The notes below the pieces were generated by a model. That model was not told the DNA's origin, ran no database searches, and worked only from the letters and a program-made list of their open reading frames with translations. Below are positions 11,688-22,480 of a DNA stretch of 64,000 nt, one piece after another. Every line of letters begins with the position of its first letter. Positions within the stretch are counted from its first letter, which is position 1. Source of the stretch: Pseudopithomyces maydicus (lineage: Eukaryota > Ascomycota > Dothideomycetes > Pleosporales > Didymosphaeriaceae); contig JANTUC010000017.1 of NCBI GenBank assembly GCA_026873275.1, positions 992,001-1,056,000 on the forward strand. Direction: 5' to 3'. A program made the translations under genes and the position numbers.

Positions 11688-14135
11688 ATGGCGGCCAATC
11701 CGACTGCGTGCGTGCTCCCCCCAAGAGTGGAGCTTGGGTCGACTCGAGTCCCCTTGGGCATAGCTAACAGTCTGCAGCATCAACGTCAACGACCCGACAC
11801 TCATCACCCTGGTGAACAAACTCCAGGATGTCTTCACCACCGTAGGGGTACGTCGCCCGCTCCCAAACACCTCCTGGCCCAGCAGCCCCGCCGCCACGAT
11901 AACGGATACGTGCAGCTAACACGTTTCGCAGGTGCAAAACCCCATCGATTTGCCCCAGATTGCAGTCGTCGGATCGCAGTCGAGCGGGAAGAGTTCAGTC
12001 TTGGAGAACATTGTCGGCCGCGACTTGTGAGTGCACCGCGCTCCCTCGTGGTACAGTTTGAAACTCACACGACCCAGTCTACCACGAGGCACAGGCATCG
12101 TCACACGGAGACCGCTCATTCTGCAGCTCATCAACCGGCAATCCTCGAAACCGCAGGCGAATGGCGTCAAGGAGGAGGTCAAGACGTCCGACGCAGAGTC
12201 CAACGTCGACGAGTGGGGCGAGTTTCTACACATCCCGGGCCAGAAGTTCCACGACTTCAACAAGATACGAGATGAGATTGTGCGCGAGACAGAGTCCAAG
12301 ACGGGCCGCAATGCCGGTATTTCGCCAGCGCCCATCAACCTGAGGATATACTCGCCCAACGTCCTCACCCTGACCCTCGTCGATTTGCCCGGTCTTACAA
12401 AGGTCCCCGTCGGCGACCAGCCGCGCGATATCGAGCGCCAGATCCGCGAGATGGTGCTGAAGCAGATCAGCAAGCCCAACGCCATCATCCTCGCCGTCAC
12501 CGCCGCGAACACAGATTTGGCAAATTCGGATGGTTTGAAGTTGGCGCGAGAGGTCGATCCCGAAGGACAGCGGACAATCGGTGTGCTTACCAAGGTCGAT
12601 CTGATGGACGAGGGAACCGACGTCGTGGACATTCTCGCTGGGCGCATCATTCCTCTGCGGTTGGGCTACGTCCCCGTCGTTAACCGAGGGCAACGAGATA
12701 TCGAAAATAAGAAGGCGATTTCACATGCCCTGGAGCACGAGCGACAGTTCTTCGAGAACCACCGCGCATACAAGAACAAGGCTGCTTATTGCGGTACGCC
12801 GTATCTGGCGCGCAAGTTGAACTTGGTGCGTATCTAGATGGGATAGGCGCACATGACCTAGCTAACAAATTGTAGATTCTCATGATGCACATCAAGCAGA
12901 CACTGCCCGATATCAAAGCGCGCATTGCCTCTTCGCTTCAGAAATACACCGCCGAACTGAACTCTTTGGGCGACTCGTTACTGGGAAACAGCTCCAACAT
13001 CGTTTTGAACATGATTACAGAATTTAGCAACGAATACCGGGGTGTGCTCGAGGGCAACAACCAGGAGCTATCAGCATCCGAGCTCTCTGGTGGCGCACGT
13101 ATCGCTTTCGTGTACCACGAGCTCTACGCGAACGGTATCAAGGCTGTGGACCCCTTCGATCAGGTCAAGGACGTTGACATCCGCACTGTTCTCTACAACT
13201 CCTCCGGCTCCTCACCCGCGCTCTTCGTCGGCACAACCGCATTCGAGCTCATCGTGAAGCAGCAAATCAAGCGCTTGGAAGACCCCTCGTTGAAGTGTGT
13301 CAGCCTGGTGTACGACGAGTTGATCCGCATCCTCGGCCAGCTCCTTAACAAGGCCACCTTCAGACGGTACCCGGGCCTCAAGGAGAAGCTCCACCAGGTG
13401 GTCGTCTCATTTTTTAAGAAGGCAATGGACCCCACCAACAAGCTCGTAAAGGACCTCGTCTCCATGGAATCCGTATACATCAACACGGGCCACCCGGACT
13501 TCATCAACGGCTCCCGCGCAATGGCCATCGTCAACGAGCGCCACAACGCAGCAAAGCCAACGCAGGTCGACCCCAAGACGGGGAAGCCCCTCCCGCCGTC
13601 GGTGCCCCCGCGCGCGGCGAGCCCCAGCTTGGGCTTGGACGGCGGAGAGGGCGGCGGCTTCTTCGGCAGCTTCTTCGCGAGCAAGAACAAGAAGAAGATG
13701 GCGGCCATGGAGCCCCCGCCGCCGACGCTCAAGGCGTCGGGTACGCTTAGCGAGAAGGAGGTGCAGGAGGTTGAGGTTATTAGTAAGTTTTTCACCCTCG
13801 ATTCCTTTACTCTCCTCCTTTTTTTCCCTTGTCCCCTTCTCGCCCAAACATACGAAACAAAATACTAACGCACCCCCGCAGAGCTCCTCATCACATCCTA
13901 CTTCAACATTGTCCGCCGCACCATGATCGACATGGTTCCAAAGGCCATCATGCTGAACCTCGTCCAGTGGACCAAAGAAGAGATGCAGCGCGAGTTGCTG
14001 GAGAACATGTACAAGACGGAGGAGTTGGACGATTTGCTAAAGGAGTCCGAGTACACGGTGCGCAGGCGCAAGGAGTGCCTCCAGATGGTGGAGAGCTTGA
14101 GCAAGGCGAGTGAGATTGTTAATCAGGTGCAGTAG
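11688..14135 (+). CDS. vps1: Dynamin-like GTPase Vps1
   Basis: A large dynamin-family GTPase for membrane scission in Golgi/endosome-to-vacuole traffic and peroxisome fission. Six exons are inferred: 11688-11707, 11778-11847, 11932-12026, 12078-12825, 12876-13782 and 13882-14135. The GTPase domain shows G1 GSQSSGKSS, the LPRGTGIVTRRPL switch region, G3 DLPG and G4 TKVD. It is followed by the middle/stalk region, a Pro/Gly/Lys-rich insert (PLPPSVPPRAASPS ... FFASKNKKK) in the position of the B-insert, and the GED, which ends in YTVRRRKECLQMVESL. There is no PH or Pro-rich C-terminal domain, which separates it from classical dynamins. The long, smooth reading frame and roughly 695 residues match Vps1 better than Dnm1. 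It is transcribed in the same direction as vma1; whether they are co-regulated is unknown. Confidence 0.95.
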
Positions 14136-14149
14136 AGCTGTTGAGGGGG

Positions 14150-14235
14150 GGAAGGGAAAGGAAGGGGAGGAGAGGGGAGGGGAGGGGAGGGGAAGAAAGA
14201 AGGTTGGGGCAAGGGAGGGGGGAGGGGGAGAGAGT
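14150..14235 (+). repeat. Purine-rich (GGGGA)n-like tract downstream of vps1
   Basis: Directly after the vps1 stop there is an almost uninterrupted run of G and A on the plus strand (gaggggaggggaggg repeats), which can form triplex or G-rich structures. It lies in the 3' UTR or terminator region of vps1. Confidence 0.7.
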
Positions 14236-17200
14236 ATGTAGAGTAGAGCGGGGTTGAAATCGGGATGATATACCCTTTTACCATTCTTTTTTTGGGGGGC
14301 TCGTGTGCCTGACTCTGTGGCTGTGTGTGCTGAGTGATAATGTGCGATGTGATTCGATGAGGTGGCGTCCACCGGTGATGTTGGAATGCGGACAGGTGAT
14401 AGGAACGTGCTAAGTAGCATGGGCATATGGACAGACATATCGATGGATCGGTAGATGGGCAGTTTAGGTAAGCAGAACTTGGGTAGCTGATAATAAGGGC
14501 AGTGAAAGAGGAGATGGAGATGGAGCTAGTATATCACGATGGTAGATAAATAGAATAGATAAGGTGCCCTGTTTTGCCTCTCCCTTTTCTTTTTCCCTCC
14601 CATTTCTTTTCCATTTGTTTTCCATGTACGGTATATAAGTCTTTCTCTACGGACAAATAGACCTAGATTGAATAGGCGAAAAGAAAAGTGTATCAGTGAG
14701 TCAGTGCGTAGGAGAGTAGTAGATGGGCGAGTGCGTGGTGATTGGAAAAAAAGGGGGACATTGTGCTCGGGGGGAGGAGGTAAACAATGTGTCATGTATG
14801 TATTATGGAGCAGGGTAGGAGGAGAGGAGAGGGGAAAGCGTGGTGTATCTCTTTCATTCCTTCCCTTCTCTTTTGCTGATGTTTTTGCATGGGGCATGAT
14901 GGGGGCGGGCGGATGATGTGTCGGGTTGGGGTGGGGTGGTACTAGTGGTGGTGAGTGAGTGAGTATATACCTGGTTGAAGGGAGGGGAGAGGTTAACAAA
15001 GGTCTGTCGGAGGGGTTGAGGTAGGTCAGGTGTGATATGTGGCGAGCGGTCGATGGATGGGAAGAAAGGAGAGTGGTGTGGTGTTTTTTCAGGAGGAGTT
15101 GTATCTTAGTTGTTATTTGGTAATATATATTTACATATGCAGATGGATTGATAGTAGACATTACGTAGAGTATTCATGATGAAAAATGGCTGGGAGAGAT
15201 TGATAATGCATTTTCAGTTGAGGCTAATTGCAGCTTGTATAGTATACAGTTATGTAGCAAATAGTGTTTGGAATAAGGATTTTGTCGAGGGTTGTTTTGT
15301 GATTATGGTGTTGAATGATATCCATCAGTGTACCCAATTTCACATTGTCGAAAGGGGTTTTATTTCCTCGCTGTTGTTTTGTTATCAATGAAGCTGCTTA
15401 TCATGTCTTTTTTATCCCTTTTCGTATCAGACACAAATATCGATGATAATCGCGAGGACAGTGCACCCTTACTCTTGGAATCTCGCTGTAAGTAGATTCG
15501 CGGACGCTCGTTTTAGGAAGATCACCTCGGGGACTGCGATGCGACACGCTCAAACATCTGGTAGCATGGCTAAAATAGCGTGTCTGGGACGTGGGTTTTG
15601 TAAGATGGCAGTGGTAAAGTGGTGTATGTGACGGTGGACTTGGATAGATTGTGATCACGGTCAGAAAATAGATTCTGGGGTTAGGTATTGTTTGGATACC
15701 CAGTGCATCTATTTAGTCACTAACACACCGATGTAGCTTATGCCATATACGCGTCCAAATGTACATGTCTTTAGGAATACCACTTCCACCATCACTATAT
15801 CCAATACCAACGCAACACCACACCACCAAAACAACCAAACACCAACGAAGAAAAAAGAAATAAACAACCCATCCCCGAAATATCTCCGCCACCCTCCCCA
15901 CCCGAAACAACCACCTCCATCGCGTGGCGTCCACCCACTGGCTGGCCGCCTTACCGTATCCCACCGTATCGCATCGCACCATGCACATTCACCATGTCAT
16001 GTTACACGTACGTCGCTTGTCATGTCACATCCCGTGCCCACGTACTTAGACATGTTAGATGCATATCAAAATTGCACCACCTCGTCATGTCGCCTGGGCG
16101 AAAACGGTGACGTGCGATGGTGGCGCACTGGGTGGGACGGGCGCGGGAGGCCTCGTATCGAGATGGGGAGGGGACATGGGAGGGCTGGTGAGGGGAGATG
16201 AGGTGGGGGTTCGAAAATTGTTCTGGAAGGAGGGGGTTTCGGATGGGATGGGATGGATGGGGGCGTGCGTGCGTGCTGCGATGGGTGCGTGATGGGTGGG
16301 TGGAGGGGTGAGATGGGATAGATGTGAGGTGTGGGCGGATGGGATCTATCTCTTGCGGGCGGGGCGGGAGGGCGGTGGGGATGATCTTTTTATTCTATCT
16401 TTATTTTGTTTTTAATCCTTCTTTTTTTTTTGGTATGATTTGTTCTTTGCTTTCAGAGCGAGAGGTGAGAGCGTGGTAGAAATGATGTGGCGGGAATAGA
16501 TGAATCGCGGAGTGATCTAACAGTCCGAACGAAGCTCTAGTCGCCCCATCACTCTCGTAGTAGACCTGAGTCGATCGTGGCGCTCGGAGATAGCCATGCT
16601 CACAAGTAAGTGTCATGGAAATCCTCACTTACTTCCGTCTATCCGGTGCGCAAGCTACACGCTTCCTCTCCCCTCAATGCGACACTACATACGGTATACC
16701 GTGCTCGAATTTTCTCAACCAATGACTCCGTCATTTTCACCATAACATGCTATTCCCACAATTCATCGAGTTTTCTCCCTCCATCGCCTCTCGCCATGGG
16801 CAGATTTTCGCTCTTGTGGCTTTCCAATAGAACATGTGGAGGTACCTAGACACCTCCCAACTGAACAAGGGCCTTCCTCCGTCAACCGCCAAACTTAGTT
16901 TCGACGTGTACAAACCCACATCCTTCTCTCCGCTCTCTTCTACGCGGAAACACAATTACCAGCTACCCGCCCCGCTCCGGTCACAGAAACCTGCGCATCA
17001 CACGCACTTCTAATGATAGCTCCCTCACTCACTCCCTCCCTCCCAGCTCGTCGTTGCAAAACGTCGGCGAGCGCAGGGGCTCACAAGTGGGGTGTCTCGC
17101 ATGCATGCACACATAGACTCAAACACAGCGGCGCCCATCAACGCTTCTGCATACCGTACCTACCCACGTACCCATGCTCTGGCTCTGAATGGCGCGGCGT

Positions 17201-18553
17201 GGCGTGCGACGGCCACACATAGGCGCGGCTTTAAAACGGGAGTACCTGTCCCGACCCCATCGTGCACGTGGAAGGTTACGAGCCACCGAGTCCAGACGCG
17301 CACACAGGGTCCACCGGGGGAAAATGTGTACACACACGGTGCATGCGTACGTGCGTGCATGGCAAACCTGATCGACGGCACGAGCATCGAGAAATTGCGA
17401 TCGCTGGAGGTCGGTCGGAGAATTCGAGTGCCGGACGGCTCCAGTGTTTTCGTTGCGCCACTGAGGAGGTTCGGAGATAAGTTCGTGGGTTGTGCGAGGG
17501 CGATGGGGTGCGTAAGGGCTGATGCTGGGCGGGGTGTGTATTGGTTGTTTGTACGAGTTGTGTCCAGGGGTGCGAGGAACAGGGCGAATGATGGATATCT
17601 GTTACTAAGATCTAGGCAGAGTTTCCTGTTCTGCCAGGCCTACGAGAACGCCGTGTTGGCTGGCGCTGTGCGATGGACAGCAAGAGAGACATCGGATGCG
17701 CCGTCTGGTGCTCTGTACCATGGGAAGAAAAGTGCTGATGCCGCGGGACGGTTGCGAGCCACCGAAACCGGTAGGCCAAAGACGTTTTCGTGGGTTTGCC
17801 TGCAACAGGTACTCTTGCAGAAACGTTGGTCGTATTGCCGCGTGGGGTTCGGGATGAGCTGCCCAGTACTGTAATTATCAGGCCGCCCACTGCCTCGGAT
17901 CGATAGAACGTGGGATTCCTAATTCGCGAACGAGTGCCGCAGATCTCGGCCCGTGGTGATCCTGCTGGGGTTATTCCTGCTAGTGCGAATCTTAAACGAG
18001 CCTTGCTTTTATTAATTCTCACCGAGTGTACCGCTAACGCGTTCCATTACTCGGGTTTTCCCTCCAACAGCAGAGTGCTACGTTGTTGTGAATGTTTGGA
18101 TGTTGTACAATTAGAGATTGCTGGATGAGTAGATGAGTTTGAAACTTCATCATCCATAGGGACAATTCTTCAAGAAGTTGCTCGCAGTCTCATCACGCCT
18201 GACAACCGAGTTCAAGATGCCATTCGATACGAGAGTGACAGATGTCCTCGCATCACGACAAGCATATCCCGTCTAGCTCGCTACATGCACTGGGACCATC
18301 CCATTAGCTGCATATTTGTGGCTTTCCCGAAAGGGGTCCTCCAGCTGTCGTGATGGCACCTGCACGCATTCAAACAATCCCCCGAGACGACAGTGGACCT
18401 CGACGGCTGCACCCGACTGTGAAATACAGCGCGCGTGCCGGGCGCCACCATAACGTCAACTGCCGCTTCGCTGCCTTTTCTGCATCTCTTCCGTTTGCAG
18501 ATCCACCTACATGTCTTCCTGTCGTCAGGACCACTTGTACGCTGCACTGAAGA
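14236..18553. other. Long gene-poor interval
   Basis: About 4.3 kb with no gene I can support. The first part (14.3-15.2 kb) is G/purine-biased on the plus strand, the middle (15.2-15.8 kb) AT-rich, and 15.9-16.4 kb G-rich again with GGGATG-like runs. The longest open frame, 17092-17874 on the plus strand (260 codons), has no domain, strong His/Arg/Thr bias and competing frames on both strands, so I do not call it. Confidence 0.5.
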
Positions 18554-20086
18554 ATGCGCCTTCCGCCACTTGAGGTCCTGTACTCATGGCCAACTCCCAA
18601 CTACATTGATCCGGTAACGAGAGGATCCGCCTTGTTGGTCGTGAACTGCGTCTTCGTGTCGATTGCATTGCTGTTCGTTGGAGCACGCTTATACACAAGG
18701 GTATGGGTTAAGAGCTGGTTTGGGCTGGACGATGTGTTCATCATCCTTGCGACGGTAGGCCGCGTTCCTCTTCCACACGCTCCACCCGATCTGACATGCT
18801 CTCTTAGATCTTCACCGTAGGCCTGACCGCCGCGGTGCTCCTCGCCAACCAGAGGTTCGGCTGGGACCGACACATCTACGACATACCCATGGAGAAGTGG
18901 GGACCAAACCTCAAGATCGCGATGGCGGCGAAGCTTCTCTTCACAGCAGCCGCGACGTTCACACGACTATCGCTGTTCACCTTTTACTACCGACTCGTAA
19001 AGGACTCGTCGAGACGAGGTTTCCGCTGGATCGTCCACGTCAACGTCGCCTACACAGTCGCCGTGTTCATCACCTTCATCTTCCTGGGCACCTTTCTCTG
19101 CACACCAGTGAGCCTCTACTGGACCCCCTCGGAGGGGAGGGCACATGTCTGGATGAAGGGGTTGCAACAATGGCAGCGGGAATCATCAACGTCACGGCGG
19201 ACTTTTTCTGCACCATCACGCCCATGCCTTTGGTCGCGCAGGTAGGCGGTTCCGTCTTCCTCCGCTTTGAGCAAAACTGACGAGTAGCACCAGCTATCGA
19301 TGCCCCGGCGGCAACGCGCAGCCGTCATGCTCCTATTCAGCCTCGGCTTCCTCGTCACCATCGTCGGCTGCGTGCGAACCTGGTACATCTACAAGGCGCT
19401 CTTCCTCGAATACGACCTCACCTGGTTCTCGTACCCCCTATGGATAGCAGCCGCCATCGAGATCGACGTCGGCGTCGTAAGTCCCCCCTCCGCCACCCCC
19501 CACCCAGTACATACACATGTACACCCGTCACCCAGCTTTCACGGACCCCCCTAACCCCCACCAGATCTGCGCCTCGGCCCCCGTCCTCCGCCCCCTCCTC
19601 TCCAAATTCCTCCTCTTCGCCTCCTCCCACGACCCCACCTCCACCACGCGCCAACGCCGCAAAGGCTACTCGGCCCAGACCCTCACCGCCGTCAACAGCT
19701 CGCACAACGGCACGCTCGAGACGCCCAAGCCCGAGCTGCACTCCCCCGAGCTGCACTCCCCTGTCTACGAGCTGCAGGCGTGGCAGGACCGCGAGCACGA
19801 GAGACGCGACGACACGAGCGAGGACGCCATCATGCATTTGCACGAGCAGGAGCGGGATGGGAGGACGATGCGGTTGAGCGCGTTGAGTGGGAAGACGGCG
19901 GGAACGGCAGGTACGATGGGGACGATGAGGTCGATGAGGTCGGCGGGGACGACGGATGCGCAGGTTGGGGAAGCGACGCAGTATGAGATTGGGCTTACGA
20001 TTCCGGCGCGGGTCGAGCAGTGGGATGGTGGTGGTGGTGGTGGGGTGAGGGGGCGGTGGAATCCGGGGTATGAGTGGGAGAAGTGA
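18554..20086 (+). CDS. Rhodopsin-domain integral membrane protein (Pth11-like), one apparent frameshift
   Basis: The second rhodopsin-domain gene. Four exons are inferred: 18554-18754, 18808-19241, 19294-19476 and 19565-20086, giving about 463 residues. Family marks: GARLYTRVWVKSWFGLDDVF in helices 1-2, KLLFTAAATFTRLSLFTFYY, FLCTPVSLYWTP, then GTCLDEGVATMAAGIINVTADFFCTITPMP and the MPRRQR-AAVMLLFSLGF helix with VRTWYIY. The long hydrophilic C-tail is rich in Ser, Thr, Glu and Gly. Oddity: inside exon 2 the frame changes between WTPSEG and GTCLDEG at the G-run 19134-19137. One additional G restores a continuous family-typical loop, and no splice pair can bridge it. Either the sequence lacks a base there or the gene is broken; the intact rest favours the former. 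Confidence 0.85.
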
Positions 20087-21066
20087 GATGTGAAGAGGAA
20101 GAAAAGAAAAAAAAAAGAAAGAAAGAAAGAAAGACACCAGCACACGAATTAGGGGAGGATCTGTCTTGACGCACTTTTAGCATGCATTATACCAATTTCT
20201 GTTATTTGTTTTTGGCCTGCTGGGTTCTCTGGGAGGTTGATCCTTCGGAGGGACAGCGAGGTATACATATATATATGTGAGCGAGATAGAAGATGGAGGA
20301 GTGGGCTCACGCTCTTTACTTAATTAATATTGGATGTATATAGAGACAGATTTAGTGGACACATAGGGAATCTGGCAAAAAAAAAAAAAGGAAATGAAAA
20401 TTGCAAACACGAATCATCATGCATGTACTCAGTCGTATTGATGTTCTAATATCGCATCTACACAGGCACAGACATGCTCATTACCATCTCCCTTCCTATG
20501 ACTCTTTCTATGCGTTCTGGGGAAGCTGGACACGCAGGCTATGTGTGTGTGTATTGATTCGTTATTGGCTTTATAAAATTTCAATATTGATTCTTTTATA
20601 AGCTCTAGGAATAGCTAGCTAAAAGAGATATAAAATAATATGAAATTTAAGAATTTAATATATTTTTACGTGAATATATTCAAAATATATTCAAAATATA
20701 TTCAAAATATATTTAAAATATATTTAGTCTAACGACCTTTTCTAAATAATACTATTTACGAGCTCTTCTCTCAAGGGTTTCAGCTTTGGGTTCCTTAATC
20801 CCGAGGGAGAGTTAGATTGAGCTTTGCACAGTGTGTCACATATTGTCACGGTATGTAGACCAGGGTTGGTAGGTAGAACTACGACACGACGACACATGTA
20901 CGAAGCTAGACAAAAACAGAAACAAATCCATTCTGACCATAGCCTTCCGATCGAAGATAAGAAAACACGCACACACACAGATGCAGCAGAATCATGAATT
21001 GAACGCAAACCGTTTTCTTCCATTTCCATACTACTACATATATACACAAACCCCGCAACCACCACT
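20087..21066. other. Intergenic, AT-rich
   Basis: The region between two convergent genes. It holds a poly-A/AAAG run (20100-20132), an A13 run (20379-20391), the 11-base tandem repeat listed separately, and no supportable gene. Confidence 0.55.
20675..20726. repeat. AT-rich tandem repeat, 11-base unit
   Basis: About 4.5 consecutive copies of tatattcaaaa, the last ones with a C-to-T change (tatatttaaaa). It lies in the AT-rich convergent intergenic region. Confidence 0.8.
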
Positions 21067-22020
21067 CTACCGCTGTCCAAGCGGCTCATCTGTGATCCTC
21101 TGCGACACATCCACCTCCGCCGGGTGTCCCTTTGGCGCCAACGGGTACGAGAGCTGGTCCTCGGGGAGCGACTCGAGGTGTGCGCGGTGGTGCTCGTGTG
21201 CCTGTGTCTCGGTCAGTACTAAATTCCCATACATATACATATACGCATATATATGTGTATAGATGTGGATAGCCAATTCGCCCTGGCAAGGAGCCACTTC
21301 TTATGACCATGGCATCCTAGGGAATGGGGGAACGCACAAATGGCAGACCGCAGTATGTGCACCAGCAGATCTGCGGCTTGTCGACGTTGATGAAGATACG
21401 CGGGTGGCCGAGGGGGCCGCCGCCGCCGTCGCAGGAGACGATGCGGTCGTGGGTCCAGCGGACGGGTTGCTTGTGGATGAGTTCGATGGCGGCGTAGGGG
21501 CGGGGCTGGTGGGGAGGTTAGCAATGGCTTTGTTCTGGTGGTTCGGCGCATGCATGGAGAGGGAGGCCCGTCGGGACATATATATATCATATATATATAT
21601 TGCATATATCCCAATTGCGCTCCGTTCCCGCCAATTCCCCGATCCCCCACGGAGAACGAGTATAGCAACATGCGTGTGTCGAATCCCACGTACCTGGTCC
21701 TCCATAATCGTCTGCTCGAACCTCGGGCCCTGCATCGCGACCGCCCTCGGCTGCTGGCTCGTGCTCCAGGTGCCCTCGTAATTCGGCGCCTGCCTGGTGC
21801 GCAGCTCCTCGCCCTTTGCGACGTTCTCCTGCAGGACCTTGTCGAAGGAGCCCTCGGAGGAGAGGGCGGTGGCGTTGGTCTCGGAGACGTTGGGCTTGGG
21901 GTCGCGCTTGACGGGGTCGTTGGCGGGCACCTGGTTCACCGAGGTGGCGGGGGCCGAGTACGCGCGGTAGAAGGAGAGGCCGCGCAGGGCGCTGCGGGCG
22001 CGGAACGTGCGGGCGAGCAT
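21067..22020 (-). CDS. NADH:ubiquinone oxidoreductase zinc-binding accessory subunit (NDUFS6 type)
   Basis: The zinc-carrying accessory subunit of mitochondrial complex I, in the N-module of the peripheral arm. Three exons are inferred: 22020-21694, 21505-21338 and 21201-21067, all phase 0, giving 209 residues. The N-terminus (MLARTFRARSALRGLSFYR) is a clear mitochondrial presequence. The conserved core has RPYAAIELIHKQPVRWT, CDGGGGPLGHPRIFINV and DKPQICWCTYCGLPF, which supply the zinc-binding Cys/His residues. The last exon carries AHEHHRAHLESLP and the fungal C-terminus. Introns are 188 and 136 nt. The intron at 21506-21693 contains TA-rich microsatellite sequence (atatatatat). Confidence 0.93.
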
Positions 22021-22480
22021 TGCGGGTCGGGTTGCGAGGCAATTGCGGTTGGCGGTGGTGGAGGGCGGATATGATGAGAGCTTGAGCTTCCGATGGCTTG
22101 GCGAGGGGGTTAGTCAGCGTGTTCGCGGGATGCTGACTGGTTGGCAGCAACATTCTTCCTATTCAACTGGAAATTCATCACGGGTTGCATCAATTCATGA
22201 TTGGGGTTATATGCCTCTGTATAGAGGGACCTGCAAATTCATCAGGATGCATGCCATCGCTTGACAGCTCACTACCAAATGTATCTACTTCAGTCCATAC
22301 TGACGAACCTCTCCTGTTTCCTGGGCTCTCCATACAGAAAGCTGAGCAAAGAGAAGAAGTCGTAGTGAAACTCGTTTCCCGTGATGGATTACCATTGTTG
22401 TTTTACTTAAGACTTTCAGGGAATCATCACACCATTTCCATCTCATCCCCCGTTATCACCACCCCATCTCTACGCCCCCA

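Noticed and set aside
17092..17874. 260-codon open frame on the plus strand
   Set aside because: No domain, strong His/Arg/Thr bias, several equally long frames overlap on both strands, and no splice partners.
19110..19140. A micro-intron explaining the frame change in rhodopsin gene 2
   Set aside because: The only GT..AG pair nearby would be about 27 nt and would remove the conserved YWTP loop.
19418..20143. 241-codon open frame on the minus strand
   Set aside because: It is antisense to the last exons of the rhodopsin-domain gene; Arg/Pro/His-rich low complexity typical of a shadow.
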